From an uncultured Bacteroidota bacterium (GTDB lineage: Bacteria > Bacteroidota > Bacteroidia > Bacteroidales > P3): a DNA stretch of 64,000 nt. Below, piece by piece: positions 25,451 to 35,798 of this stretch (within the stretch, counting starts at the first letter, position 1; every line of letters starts with the position of its first letter). Location of the stretch: NCBI GenBank assembly GCA_902775135.1, contig CACYKY010000001.1, positions 1 through 64,000 on the forward strand. Direction: 5' to 3'. The notes under the pieces were generated by a model, which was given only the letters and a program-made list of their open reading frames with translations, ran no database searches and was not told the origin of the DNA. The translations under genes were made by a program, and so were the position numbers.

Positions 25451-28400
25451 ATGAAACGTCTCATCATAGCCCTTGCGCTGCTGGCGACGATGACTGTTGG
25501 AGCGCAGACGAACTGGAAGAATATTGACAAGTTGATAGCCGACGGCTCCTACAAGTCCGCCTTCGCCCAATCCGAACGGGTGTTCAAAAGCACTACCAAT
25601 AGTACGGACCTGTTGGCCGCTGCTTACTATATGAGCGAGGCCGCCGCCATGTACCAGGAAGATGCCGGCGACAGCGCTGTGGCGCGCTACCGTGCTATCC
25701 TTCTGCGTCTGGAGGCTGTAGACCGTGCGGTGTGCTATGCGTTCCTCGGTGAGGCGGATTCGGCGTTGATGGACGAGGAGCTGCTGAAGCAGACTCCCGC
25801 TATCCGTCTGGCACCCTTCAGTGAAAAGGGCGACCGCAAGGGCCTTAACCTTACCCCCACGGCATTCGATGTGGTGGCACGGGCTGTAATAGGTGGTTAT
25901 AGTGATAAAAACAAGCGTCTCGCCTTGATGCAGAAGCTTGTGGATTGCCATCAGGGCGACGACGACGCCATTCGTATCAACCTTGATTTGGACCTCCTGA
26001 ACATCATGGACTGGGACAATCCTTCCGGTATGGGTGACGGACACATCATACAGCGCTATATCAACAAGTACCGTGGCAGCAAGTGTCCCATGGTGACGGA
26101 CCTCTATTGCAGGATGGCCTCCTATCAGGAGAGCCAGGACCGCCTGTCCGAGGCGGTGCGCTATTGCGACACGGCCATCGCCCTCTTCCCCAAGAGCGAG
26201 GGTGCCGCCGCCTGTGCCAACATCCGCAACCGTATCCTTGCCCGGCAGCTCTCTTTCGTCGGCAATGGCGAAAACTTCGTGGTCTATCCAGGTCGCCCGT
26301 CGCTCTGCAATGTGTACTATAAGAACCTCACCCGCATCCACTTTTCGCTCTACCCCTACGACGGCAGCTCCTTCCGCGGTTTCATCAACAATCCTCCCAA
26401 GCCGTTGAAGCGGTGGACCGTCGATGTCGACGACGACAGCACGCACCATCAGCAGAGCGTCCTCTTCGACTTGCCGCCGCTGGCGATGGGCAACTACATC
26501 CTCGTTGCCTCGGCCGATGGCAAGGAGGACGAGAACAGTGCCCGCATGTCGTTCGATTGCAGCGACTTCATGCTGAACGTCAACGGTGACATCCTCCAAA
26601 TGGTGGATGCCGTCAGCGGCGAGCCCATCTCAGGCCAGCAGGTGGTGGGCATAGGCTATCGGGACATTCGCGACACCGCAGTCACCGACGCCGACGGATG
26701 CTTCCGTTTCTGTAAAAAGAAACATTTTCCTGCTCGTATCACCCTGCGTATCCGCCGAGGTGGGTACATCTACGAACGCAGCGCTTGGTGCGACAGCCAT
26801 GAGGCCGGAAACATTCGTTCCCGTGCGTTCCACCCCATCGCCGACCGCCCCATCTACCGCCCCGGCGACACCGTGCACCTCTCCGCCATCTTCTATGAGA
26901 GCGACGGTCTCGACGGACACACCCTTGCCGGTCGCGAGGTTTCTTTTAATGTCAATGACCCCAACAGCAAGCAGCGCGCCAATCTGCAGGCAACGACCGA
27001 TGCCCATGGCGTGGCCTCCGCCACTTATGTCCTGCCCGTCGACGGTCTGGCAGGGCAGTGGTTTGTGTGGGTGAAGGGCGATGGCATCAGTCAATACATG
27101 CGCCTCCGCGTGGAGGAATACAAGCAGCCGAAGTTCATGGTCACCCTGGACGACCCCGCCCTGGCCACCGCCGACGAGGTTCCCGCCTTCGGCCGTCCTG
27201 TCACCATCCGGGGTCGTGCCACGGCCTACAGCGGCGCTTCCCTCTCCGGCGCCAAGGTGAAATACCATGTTGTTCGCCAAGGCTATTGGCGATTGAATTG
27301 GTACGATCCTGTCGAAATGGTCGCTGACTGCACCACCGTTGCCGCCGACGGCACCTTTGACATCACCTTCACCCCCCAGCCCGACAGCAACGCCGACCTT
27401 TCGCGCAGGTCCACATTCCAGTTCGGCATCTTTGTCGAGGTAACCGACCTCAACGGCGAGACCCACGATGCCTCCACCTTCCTTGCCATCGGCCGCGAGA
27501 ACGTCCGCCTCCAGCTCGACGGAATGCATCCCAACGTCCGTTCCCTCCGCGAGGTATCGTTTTCCTACACCGACCTCTCCGGCCGTCCGCTGAAGGGCAA
27601 GGTGAGCGTGAACGTGTCTCGCTTGCTCCCCAACGATACCCTGCGGCTGGAGCATCCGTTGATACAGAGCAACCCCAATGCCCGTATGACCCTCAGCCGC
27701 GACGAGTTCCGCCGCCTCTTCCCCGGCTATGCCTACACGGCCGAGGAAGCCAGCTATCGTTATGCCAAGACCGATTTCCAGCACGTCATTACGGTCTCGA
27801 CCGACGGCACCTCAGCACGCACCACCGTCCGCCTCGACGATAAGAACCTCCCCTCGGGTATCTACCGCATTGTGGCCAGCGACGGCACGGTCTCCGACAC
27901 CCTCTACGATATTATCCTCACCCTGCCCGACGAACGCCAGACGGTTGGCGGTGAGCTCCTTTGGGCCGACGTCGACACCCTCAGCGTTCTCCCCGGCGGC
28001 CGCCTTACCCTGCGCTACGGCTCGGCCTACGAGGGTACGCGCTTCTACTACACTCTCAGCGGTCCCAAAGGCGAGCTGCGCGACGCCCGGTGGCTACCGG
28101 CAGAACGTCGCATCAAGAGCCTCTCCATCCCTGTGGACAGCACGCTGCTCGGTGGCTTCTACGTCCATCTGGTGGCTGTGTGCAGGGGAGTGAAGGAAGA
28201 ATGGCGTTCGCATATCGACGTTCCCTTTGATCACAAGAAACTCCATGTCGACATTGCCACCTTCCGCGACAAACTTCAGCCTGGGGATCAAGAGGAATGG
28301 ACCCTGCGAGTGGAAAGTGGAAATCGGAAAGGGCAAAGTGATGCATCCTCTATCATCATGACCATGTTCGACGACGCCCTCAGCTCCTACGGCACCGCCA

Positions 28401-31075
28401 CCGATTACTGGTACCTGCGCCCCTGGCGCGGCGCCTACGGACGCTCCTTCTATTGGGTCGACAAACCCCTCTATACCAATGGCTACTACGAGCATCTGCC
28501 CGGCCTGAAGTCCACCACTTTCCTCACCTACGAATACACCCTCCTCAGTGCCCTTACAAGGAACTACGGCCTTTTCTATCCGCATCGCCGCATGTACAAG
28601 AATGTTCCCATGATGGAGGTCTCACTTAGTGCCGAGGTGGTCGAGGATGCGGCTGAGCCCACCGCCGCCCGTGGCGCCAACGTCAAGAACTCCCTGCAGG
28701 GCAACGTGCGAGCACGCACAGCCTCCAAGGCCAGCGTCCTGCAGACCTCCGAGGAAGAGGAGGTGATTCTTGCAACCGGTATGGATGATGCCGCCGGCGG
28801 ACAGCCCGAGGTGCAGCTCCGCACCAACCTCAACACCCTGGCTTTCTTCGTGGCCGACCTCCGCACCGACGCCTCTGGCAGCGCCACCTACCGGTTCCGC
28901 GTACCCGAGTTGCTCACACGCTGGCGCATCCGGGGGCTGGCTTTCACCGACGACCTCAAAATCGGCACCCTCGACAAGAGTCTCGTCACCTCGAAGCCCC
29001 TCATGGTACAGCCCAACATCCCGCGCTTCCTGCGTCAGGGCGACAGCATCGTGTTGATGGCCAAGGTGGTGCTGAGTGAAGATCTGAGAGCCAACAACGA
29101 GGAATGGCCCGTCGAGGTGTGCTTCCTCCTCACCGACGCCGCCACTGGCGACACCATCTGCAACCACATGGAGCACACTATGGTGAAGGACGTCGCCCAG
29201 GTAATGTTCGACATCGAGGTACCCCACAACGTCTATGTGGCCACCTACACCATCACCGCCCAAACCCATCACTCCGCCACCTATTCCGACGGCGAGCGCG
29301 GCCAGATTCCCGTCGTCTCCGATCGCCAGGCTGTCACCGTCAGCAAGGCCCTCTACATCAACGGCAAAGGCGAAAAAGTGCTCCCCTTCAACCTTTTGTC
29401 ATATACCTCGCCCACGGCTGAGCCCCATTTTCTTGGAGCCGAGCTTGTGAGCGACCCCATGTGGCTGGCCGTCAAATCAATGCCCTACCTGCAGGAGACT
29501 GAAAACCCATCGAGCATCTACCTTGCCAATCGGCTTTACGTCAACACCCTCGCCAGCCGTATGGTGGAGCCGGTGTCCGACATGCTTCGTGCCGAAGCCG
29601 TGCGTGGAGTTACTGAAGTGCCTCTCCAGATGAACGAGGACCTCAAGCAGACCCTCCTTGAGGCAACACCTTGGTTGCGTGACGCCGAGGCCGAAGCAGA
29701 ACAGCGCCGCCAGATGGCTTCCTACTTCGACGCCACACGCCTCGCTGAGAGTCTCGAGCGTACCGCCACACAACTTGCTGGCCGGCAGAACAGTGATGGC
29801 GGTTGGGGCTGGATGCCCGAGAGCGAGAGTGCCCTCTGGACCACCCAGCAGGTGCTCCAAACCCTGGGTCAACTGTCGGCCGCCAACTACAAACTTCCAA
29901 CAGAAAAAGCCCTCCGCTACCTCGACCGCGAGCAGCAACGCCACTATGACAAATACATAAAACCCTACCTTAAGAAAGGCTACAAATGGCAGCCGGACAA
30001 CATTGATTATCTCTACACACGTTCCTTCTTCGGCAAAGGCAACACCGAGGCCTACCGCTTCTACTATAACAACGCCTTGAAGAACTACAAGAACTACTCC
30101 GGCCTCTACACCCAGGCCCAGCTGGCCCTCATCTTCCAGCGCCATGGCGACACCAAGGCCGCCCGCGACCTCATCCGCCGTATCAAGGAAAAATCGCTCC
30201 AGAGCGACGAAATGGGCCTCTATTGGCGCGACAACCGCTCGTCCTACTTCTGGTATCAGCGCCCCATCGAGACCCAGACCCTTCTCATCCGTGCCTTCCG
30301 CGAGGTGACGCCCCAGGACACCCTCAGCATTGCCCTCATGCAGCAGTGGCTCCTCAAACAGAAGCAGACCACCCATTGGGGCAACGACTGTGCCACTGTC
30401 CGTGCCATCGAAGCCCTGATGTCTCCGAACAACACTGTAGAGACGCAGCGTGCTGCGTCTCCAGTGAAGCAACGTGCTGCGTCTCCAGCCCAGCCCATGC
30501 TGAAAGTTTGCGGCGCCGACCTTGTGGCTCCCGACGAGGGTCTTGAGCACCGCCGCTCCCAGCGCTGGGCAGGTCCCGCGTTGGACAGCATCCTCGCCCT
30601 CAGAGACAGCACCATCATCTTCCGCAAGGAGACTCCCGGCATCGCATGGGCCTCGGTCTACTACCAGTACACCGACGATATGGACCGCATACCTGCCTCC
30701 GAGACTGGCATCACCCTCAAACGCAGCTACATCGGCACTTGGAAAGTCGGTGAGCGTGTCAAAGTCCGTATCGAAATCAGCTGCGACCGCACGATGGAAT
30801 ACCTCGAGCTCATCGATGGGCGCCCCGCCTGTGTGGAGCCCGTCAGCACGCAAGCCGGATGGCGCTGGAACCAAGGTCTACGCTACTATGTCACTGTTGG
30901 CAATACCGCTACCCACTGCTATATCAACCGCCTCGAAAAAGGGAAGTACGTCGTCGAATACGAAGTCTATGTCACCAATCCTGGTGCTTTTCTTGCTGGT
31001 CCTGTGACCATGCAATGCATGTACGCCCCCGAGTTTCGTGCCACCCTCCCTGCTCAGCGTGTTGTGGTCCGCTAA
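25451..31075 (+). CDS. Alpha-2-macroglobulin family protein
   Basis: An 1874-residue exported protein. Signal peptide 1-18 (ending VGAQ), a helical N-terminal region (about 20-270), a carboxypeptidase-regulatory-like domain (about 375-440), MG2-type domain (ADRPIYRPGDTVHLSAIFYE, about 463), the A2M core (LLTRWRIRGLAFTDDLKIGT, about 1155) and an alpha/alpha-toroid region (RQNSDGGWGWMPESESALWT, about 1443). The thioester motif CxEQ of classical members is not seen, so it probably acts structurally or as a protease trap without covalent capture. Two low-complexity insertions (28313-28340 and 30436-30490) come from repeats. It may work with the OmpA-type protein encoded just upstream. Confidence 0.88.
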   Translation: MKRLIIALALLATMTVGAQTNWKNIDKLIADGSYKSAFAQSERVFKSTTNSTDLLAAAYYMSEAAAMYQEDAGDSAVARYRAILLRLEAVDRAVCYAFLGEADSALMDEELLKQTPAIRLAPFSEKGDRKGLNLTPTAFDVVARAVIGGYSDKNKRLALMQKLVDCHQGDDDAIRINLDLDLLNIMDWDNPSGMGDGHIIQRYINKYRGSKCPMVTDLYCRMASYQESQDRLSEAVRYCDTAIALFPKSEGAAACANIRNRILARQLSFVGNGENFVVYPGRPSLCNVYYKNLTRIHFSLYPYDGSSFRGFINNPPKPLKRWTVDVDDDSTHHQQSVLFDLPPLAMGNYILVASADGKEDENSARMSFDCSDFMLNVNGDILQMVDAVSGEPISGQQVVGIGYRDIRDTAVTDADGCFRFCKKKHFPARITLRIRRGGYIYERSAWCDSHEAGNIRSRAFHPIADRPIYRPGDTVHLSAIFYESDGLDGHTLAGREVSFNVNDPNSKQRANLQATTDAHGVASATYVLPVDGLAGQWFVWVKGDGISQYMRLRVEEYKQPKFMVTLDDPALATADEVPAFGRPVTIRGRATAYSGASLSGAKVKYHVVRQGYWRLNWYDPVEMVADCTTVAADGTFDITFTPQPDSNADLSRRSTFQFGIFVEVTDLNGETHDASTFLAIGRENVRLQLDGMHPNVRSLREVSFSYTDLSGRPLKGKVSVNVSRLLPNDTLRLEHPLIQSNPNARMTLSRDEFRRLFPGYAYTAEEASYRYAKTDFQHVITVSTDGTSARTTVRLDDKNLPSGIYRIVASDGTVSDTLYDIILTLPDERQTVGGELLWADVDTLSVLPGGRLTLRYGSAYEGTRFYYTLSGPKGELRDARWLPAERRIKSLSIPVDSTLLGGFYVHLVAVCRGVKEEWRSHIDVPFDHKKLHVDIATFRDKLQPGDQEEWTLRVESGNRKGQSDASSIIMTMFDDALSSYGTATDYWYLRPWRGAYGRSFYWVDKPLYTNGYYEHLPGLKSTTFLTYEYTLLSALTRNYGLFYPHRRMYKNVPMMEVSLSAEVVEDAAEPTAARGANVKNSLQGNVRARTASKASVLQTSEEEEVILATGMDDAAGGQPEVQLRTNLNTLAFFVADLRTDASGSATYRFRVPELLTRWRIRGLAFTDDLKIGTLDKSLVTSKPLMVQPNIPRFLRQGDSIVLMAKVVLSEDLRANNEEWPVEVCFLLTDAATGDTICNHMEHTMVKDVAQVMFDIEVPHNVYVATYTITAQTHHSATYSDGERGQIPVVSDRQAVTVSKALYINGKGEKVLPFNLLSYTSPTAEPHFLGAELVSDPMWLAVKSMPYLQETENPSSIYLANRLYVNTLASRMVEPVSDMLRAEAVRGVTEVPLQMNEDLKQTLLEATPWLRDAEAEAEQRRQMASYFDATRLAESLERTATQLAGRQNSDGGWGWMPESESALWTTQQVLQTLGQLSAANYKLPTEKALRYLDREQQRHYDKYIKPYLKKGYKWQPDNIDYLYTRSFFGKGNTEAYRFYYNNALKNYKNYSGLYTQAQLALIFQRHGDTKAARDLIRRIKEKSLQSDEMGLYWRDNRSSYFWYQRPIETQTLLIRAFREVTPQDTLSIALMQQWLLKQKQTTHWGNDCATVRAIEALMSPNNTVETQRAASPVKQRAASPAQPMLKVCGADLVAPDEGLEHRRSQRWAGPALDSILALRDSTIIFRKETPGIAWASVYYQYTDDMDRIPASETGITLKRSYIGTWKVGERVKVRIEISCDRTMEYLELIDGRPACVEPVSTQAGWRWNQGLRYYVTVGNTATHCYINRLEKGKYVVEYEVYVTNPGAFLAGPVTMQCMYAPEFRATLPAQRVVVR
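28313..28340 (+). repeat. Heptad tract inside the alpha-2-macroglobulin gene
   Basis: Four 7-nt units (GAAAGTG, GAAATCG and variants) read in frame as part of VESGNRKGQSD. They sit in a loop before IIMTMFDDALSSY, where homologues normally have a short linker. Confidence 0.8.
30436..30490 (+). repeat. REP-like palindrome inserted in coding sequence
   Basis: A full palindrome copy (30436-30461, identical over 26 nt to 25339-25364) is followed by a degenerate second half-copy (about 30470-30488). In frame it encodes VETQRAASPVKQRAASPA, a segment with an internal QRAASP duplication. Confidence 0.9.
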
Positions 31076-31130
31076 TCGTCTCTCCCAGCCTGCCCCATCA
31101 AGCCGTCTCGCTACATTGAAATCTATTTCA

Positions 31131-31180
31131 AGGTGAGGGAGTGAAAGGGAGTGAGAGGGAGTGAGAGGGAGTGAAAGGAC
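31131..31180 (+). repeat. 10-nt tandem tract, five units
   Basis: Five consecutive 10-nt units such as GTGAGAGGGA and GTGAAAGGGA. It is purine-rich on the plus strand and lies 124 nt before the arcA promoter. Confidence 0.85.
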
Positions 31181-31303
31181 AAATGTTTTATGAGTGCTTG
31201 CAGGCTTTCCCTGGCAGCCATAGTACGGTTCAATAATGCGGGTGTAAGGTTGAAGAGGTGTGGTGGTGTGTTGAAGGGATTGTGGAAAAAAAGAGTGTGA
31301 AAG

Positions 31304-31335
31304 TTTGTTGGTGTGGAAAGTTTTTCGTATATTTG
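31304..31335 (+). promoter_or_regulatory. arcA promoter
   Basis: TTTG (31304-31307), a 20-nt spacer and TATATTTG (31328-31335). The ATG at 31398 lies 62 nt downstream. Confidence 0.75.
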
Positions 31336-31397
31336 CATTTTCAGACCGCTCGCTGGCAATCGGCGAAATGGCTGTGTATTAATTAATAGTGTAAAAA

Positions 31398-32642
31398 ATG
31401 AAGAACAAGAATATGATTCCATGCAGGGTTAATGTGTCGTCGGAGACGGGAACACTCCGTGCTGTGTTGCTGCATCGGCCCGGTGTGGAGATTGAACGCA
31501 TGACCCCACTCAATGCCGCCCACGCTCTTTACAGCGACATCCTGAACAAGCCCATTGTGGACCACGAATATGCCCATTTCTGCGGTGTGCTGGAGAAGTG
31601 GACGGACGTCTACTATGTGGAGGATATATTGGAGAAGATGCTGGATGACGTCAATGTCCGCCGCCACCTGGTAGAGGAGAGCTGCGACATGGATGACTGC
31701 GACGACGGTCTGAGCGAGAAGTTTATGGACCTGCCGTCGGCCGACTTGGCGCGTATCCTCATCGAGGGCTACGAGGACCCCGAGTGGGACGGCGTGGCAG
31801 AGGAACGCTACCTGCTGAAACCCCTCTACAACCTCTTTTTCACCCGCGACGCCTCGAGCACCGTGTACGACCGCGTGCTGATCAACTCGATGAGCTTCGA
31901 GGTGAGGGAGCGCGAAACGCTGATCTACGAGGCCATCTTCAAGCACTTCTTTAAGGTGGAGACCTTGAACGCAATGGCTTGGGACCGCGACGCCAGGACC
32001 GAAGGCGGCGACGTGCAGATTGCCGCTCCCGACCTGCTGTGCATCGGTCAGGGTATCAGAACCAACACCAAGGGTATCAAATATCTGGCGCAGACTTTCG
32101 CCAAGGAGCGCGAGCGTTTCCACATCCTGGTGCAGGAGTTGCCCAAGAGTCCGGAGAGTTTCATCCATCTGGACATGGTGTTCACCTTCCTGGGCAAGCA
32201 CCAGTGCATGGCTTTCGAGCCGATGCTGAAGAAGACGGGCCTTTTCGCCGGCAAGGATACCACTCTGATAACCATCGAGAAGGGTAATATCAGGTACGAC
32301 AAGGTGCCCAACATGGTGAAAGGTCTTGAGGACTTGGGATGGGACATCGAACCCGTGATTGGCGGAGGCAGCGACCCATGGAACCAGCTGCGCGAGCAGT
32401 GGCACAGCGGTGCGAACTTCTTCGCACTGGGCGATGGTAAGATTATGGGTTACCGACGCAATACGCACACTATCGACGCGCTGGACAAGGCGGGTTTCGC
32501 GGTGCTCAATGCCGAGGACATTGTGAGCGGCAAGGTGGACATGAAGAGCTACGAGAAGTTCGTTGCTGCCTTCCCTGGGAGCGAACTACCCCGTGCCGGT
32601 GGCGGCGCCCGCTGCATGACAATGCCAATTTTGCGCGATTAG
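31398..32642 (+). CDS. arcA: Arginine deiminase
   Basis: A 414-residue enzyme that hydrolyses L-arginine to citrulline and ammonia. The guanidino-group-modifying fold is shown by VSSETGTLRAVLLHRPG (about 13-29), FTRDASS, EGGDVQ, the catalytic His in SFIHLDMVFT (about 255) and the catalytic Cys in GGGARCMTMP near the C-terminus. The length fits bacterial ADI. No carbamate kinase or ornithine transcarbamylase gene is adjacent, so the rest of the ADI pathway, if present, is elsewhere. An in-frame ATG at 31413 is an alternative start. Confidence 0.93.
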   Translation: MKNKNMIPCRVNVSSETGTLRAVLLHRPGVEIERMTPLNAAHALYSDILNKPIVDHEYAHFCGVLEKWTDVYYVEDILEKMLDDVNVRRHLVEESCDMDDCDDGLSEKFMDLPSADLARILIEGYEDPEWDGVAEERYLLKPLYNLFFTRDASSTVYDRVLINSMSFEVRERETLIYEAIFKHFFKVETLNAMAWDRDARTEGGDVQIAAPDLLCIGQGIRTNTKGIKYLAQTFAKERERFHILVQELPKSPESFIHLDMVFTFLGKHQCMAFEPMLKKTGLFAGKDTTLITIEKGNIRYDKVPNMVKGLEDLGWDIEPVIGGGSDPWNQLREQWHSGANFFALGDGKIMGYRRNTHTIDALDKAGFAVLNAEDIVSGKVDMKSYEKFVAAFPGSELPRAGGGARCMTMPILRD

Positions 32643-32653
32643 TCGGCGAATTG

Positions 32654-32668
32654 TTCGAATTATTCGAA
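32654..32668. promoter_or_regulatory. Perfect inverted repeat upstream of the DUF2723 gene
   Basis: TTCGAAT and ATTCGAA around a single T, in the 43-nt gap between arcA and the next gene. It could be an operator or simply a heptad-type repeat; no regulator is suggested by context. Confidence 0.35.
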
Positions 32669-32685
32669 ATAAATTAACAAACAAT

Positions 32686-35600
32686 ATGAAACAGTACCAT
32701 CTAGCAAACAACATCATCGGGTGGGTAATCTGCGTGATTGCCTGCACGGTGTACATCATGACGGCGGAGGCAACGGCGTCGTGGTGGGACTGCGGTGAGT
32801 ATATAGCCACCGCATTTAAGCTGCAAGTGGGCCATCCTCCTGGAGCACCGACGTTCCAGCTGCTGGGTCGCTTGTTCTCGATGTTCAGCGACGTAGAGAG
32901 TGCGGCGCATGCCGTGAATGTGATGAGCGCGGTGTGCAGCGGATTCACAATATTGTTCCTTTTCTGGGGTATCACCCTGTTGGGCAAGCACCTGCTTCCC
33001 GACCCCAAGAATCCGAGCCTGAAAGACCCGCGCACATGGGCGGTGTTTGCGGCCGGAGTGGTGGGCAGCTTGGCCTACTGCTTCAGCGACACGTTCTGGT
33101 TCTCGGCTGTAGAGGGCGAGGTGTATGCTATGAGTTCGTTCTTCACGGCGTTGGTGTTCTGGGCCATCCTGAAATGGGAGGAGCAGAGCGACGACCCTCA
33201 CGCGCTGCGCTGGCTGATACTGATCAGCCTGCTGGTGGGTGTGGCTATCGGTGTCCACCTGCTGAACCTGCTGACGGTGCCGGCCATTTTCTACGTGGTC
33301 TATTTCAAGAAATGGGAGAAGACGACCTGGAAGGGCTTCCTGCTGACGGGCCTGCTGAGTCTAGTGACGCTGGGCGTGATCCTGTGGGGCATCATCCCCG
33401 GCATAGTGAATGTGGATTCGGCGGTGGATGTGCTGTTTGTGAACACCTTCCACCTTCCCTTCAACAGTGGCACCATCTTCTTCTTCACGCTGCTGGGCGC
33501 TGCCGTAGTGTGGGGCCTGTGGTACACGACGAAGAAGAAACACCCGGTGGTGAATGCTGCCATACTGAGTTTTGCGATGCTGGTTATCGGCTATTCAACA
33601 TTCTTTGTGCTTGTGATCCGTGCCAACACGAATACGCCGTTGAACGAGAATGCACCGAAGGATGCTGTGTCGATGCGAGCCTACCTGGGCCGTGAGCAGT
33701 ACGGCGACACACCGCTGTTCAGCGGGCAGTATTACACCGCCGGACGGCCCATCGATTCGGAGAAGGGCTACACAAAATATGTGCGAGGGAAGGACGATCA
33801 GGGAAGAGACTGCTATATCCCTGCGTCGTACGCCATGAAACTGGTATACCGCGAGGAGCACACAGGTGTGTTCCCGAGGATGTGGAGCAGCGACGGGAGC
33901 CGACAGCACCCGAAGTTCTACGAGTACTGGGCGGGCCCCGCGCAGAGTGGCATGAAACCCACCTTCGGGCAGAACCTGACGTTCTTCAACCGCTACCAGC
34001 TGGGTTGGATGTATTGGCGCTACTTCATGTGGAACTTTGCCGGAAGGCAGAACGACGAGCAGGGCCACTATTTCAATGATGACGGTACGCGCGACTATCT
34101 GCACGGAAACTGGATCAGCGGCATCAAGTTCTTGGACGAGAGCCGCCTGGGACCGCAGGATAACCTGCCGGAGAGCATGCAGAAGGACAAGAGTCGAAAC
34201 GTGTACTACCTGTTGCCGTTGCTGCTGGGTATCATCGGTTTGATATTCCACATCCGCCGACACCCGAAGGATGCGTTCATCGTGTTCATCATGTTCTTTA
34301 TGACGGGACTGGCCATTGCCATCTACCTGAACATGCCGCCGCGTCAGCCGCGCGAACGAGACTATGCCTTTGTGGGCTCGTTCAGTTTCTTTGCCATCTG
34401 GATTGGATTGGGTGTGATGGCCCTTGCTGAATGGGTGAGCGCCCTGTTCAAAAAGAACAAGGAAAAGATGTACAAGATCGTCATGCCTGTGGTGGTTGTG
34501 CTCTGCTTTGCCGGAGTGCCGCTGCTGATGGCCTGCGAGAACTGGGACGACCATGACCGCAGCGAGAAGACGGCAGCAAGAGATTTTGCGAAGAATTACC
34601 TGAACAGTATCAAGAAGAACGGAGTGTTGATTACGTTCGGCGACAACGACACCTTCCCCCTGTGGTACGCCCAGGAGGTGGAGGGAGTGAGGACGGACGT
34701 GAGGATACTGAACTACACGCTGAGCGGCATGTACTGGTACGTGGAGCAATTGTACAACAAGCTGTATGAGAGCGACGCACTGCCCTTCACGCTGCCTAAG
34801 GAATACTACGGGCTGGGTAAGGACCAGTACTACATTATGGACAATTCGGCCGAATACCTGGAGGTTACGGAGGTGCTGGGCCTGCTGCGCGACTATCCCG
34901 AGCGCTTCACCGTGAGGGATCCCCGTACGGGCGATTCCTTCATGGCCATTCCCACCAAGCGCTTCAAGATCACGCTGGATGTACCGGCGCTGGTTGCTGC
35001 CGGTGTCATTCCCGAGGAACTTGCCGACAAGGTGGATTCTGTTATCCGCTGGGAGGTGAAGAACCCGTGGCTCTACCGTCATGAGTTGATGCTGCTGGAC
35101 ATCCTCGGCACCAACAAGTTCAAGCGCGACATTTGCATCAACAATCCCGGATCGAGTGGAATCCCCGACGTGTATCCGTTAGCCTACAGCTATTCCATCC
35201 AGGAGGGTTTGAACTACAAGTTCATTCCTTATCCGAAGCAGCAGCGGTATACCGACGAGAGCGCCGACTACTTCATCAACGGAGTGGACGGCGAGCCGCT
35301 GAAGTGGGGCAATCTGGATCGCGACATCTATGTAGACCCCGTGAGCCGACAGCAGTTTGTGCCCATCACGCACCAGAACGTGATAGTGCTGGCATACGAC
35401 GAGAAGAACAAGGGCCACGAGGATAAGGCGAAAGCGCTGCTTGAGATGTACGACAAGAACTTCCCCGATGCCAACTTCAATCCGGACCTGTACACGGTGT
35501 ATATGCCGCAAATCAACATCGATGTTGTGGCTATGTACAAGGATTTGTATGGTCAGGAAAGGGCCAAGCAGCAGTGGCAGAAAGCTTTCGACTACTACAG

Positions 35601-35787
35601 CCAGATGGTGGGATATCTGAGCCGGTTCCAAGGAGAGAAGGCCCAGGGAGCAAGAAGCGAGCTACAGTACAACCTGCGCATCGTGAGTCTGCTGCGCGAC
35701 ATTGCCGAAGGGACGCTAGGCGACCAAGAAGCCGTGAAGCAGACGGAGAGTGTGATGATGCCCTTCCGGGCGCTGATGTATGAGTAA
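32686..35787 (+). CDS. DUF2723 multi-pass membrane protein, TMEM260-type mannosyltransferase family
   Basis: A 1033-residue protein. The N-terminal half (about 1-620) has many hydrophobic helices and the DUF2723 signature TAEATASWWDCGEYIATAFK and VGHPPGAPTFQLLGRLFS (about 26-64). The C-terminal half is largely soluble (about 620-1033). DUF2723 is the family of human TMEM260, a protein O-mannosyltransferase. A role in envelope protein O-glycosylation is therefore plausible, since Bacteroidota have general O-glycosylation, but it is inferred. The Asp/Glu pair in WWDCGEY fits the catalytic acidic motif of GT-C enzymes. Confidence 0.85.
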   Translation: MKQYHLANNIIGWVICVIACTVYIMTAEATASWWDCGEYIATAFKLQVGHPPGAPTFQLLGRLFSMFSDVESAAHAVNVMSAVCSGFTILFLFWGITLLGKHLLPDPKNPSLKDPRTWAVFAAGVVGSLAYCFSDTFWFSAVEGEVYAMSSFFTALVFWAILKWEEQSDDPHALRWLILISLLVGVAIGVHLLNLLTVPAIFYVVYFKKWEKTTWKGFLLTGLLSLVTLGVILWGIIPGIVNVDSAVDVLFVNTFHLPFNSGTIFFFTLLGAAVVWGLWYTTKKKHPVVNAAILSFAMLVIGYSTFFVLVIRANTNTPLNENAPKDAVSMRAYLGREQYGDTPLFSGQYYTAGRPIDSEKGYTKYVRGKDDQGRDCYIPASYAMKLVYREEHTGVFPRMWSSDGSRQHPKFYEYWAGPAQSGMKPTFGQNLTFFNRYQLGWMYWRYFMWNFAGRQNDEQGHYFNDDGTRDYLHGNWISGIKFLDESRLGPQDNLPESMQKDKSRNVYYLLPLLLGIIGLIFHIRRHPKDAFIVFIMFFMTGLAIAIYLNMPPRQPRERDYAFVGSFSFFAIWIGLGVMALAEWVSALFKKNKEKMYKIVMPVVVVLCFAGVPLLMACENWDDHDRSEKTAARDFAKNYLNSIKKNGVLITFGDNDTFPLWYAQEVEGVRTDVRILNYTLSGMYWYVEQLYNKLYESDALPFTLPKEYYGLGKDQYYIMDNSAEYLEVTEVLGLLRDYPERFTVRDPRTGDSFMAIPTKRFKITLDVPALVAAGVIPEELADKVDSVIRWEVKNPWLYRHELMLLDILGTNKFKRDICINNPGSSGIPDVYPLAYSYSIQEGLNYKFIPYPKQQRYTDESADYFINGVDGEPLKWGNLDRDIYVDPVSRQQFVPITHQNVIVLAYDEKNKGHEDKAKALLEMYDKNFPDANFNPDLYTVYMPQINIDVVAMYKDLYGQERAKQQWQKAFDYYSQMVGYLSRFQGEKAQGARSELQYNLRIVSLLRDIAEGTLGDQEAVKQTESVMMPFRALMYE

Positions 35788-35798
35788 GCAAATTGTAT

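Larger units (their letters stand above)
31076..31397 (+). other. Intergenic region upstream of arcA
   Basis: A 322-nt spacer holding a 10-nt tandem tract (31131-31180) and a promoter (31304-31335). No ORF with coding character and no strong terminator hairpin were seen. Confidence 0.6.

Noticed and set aside
25451..31075. Classical thioester alpha-2-macroglobulin
   Set aside because: The CxEQ motif is missing from the toroid region, so covalent trapping is not claimed.
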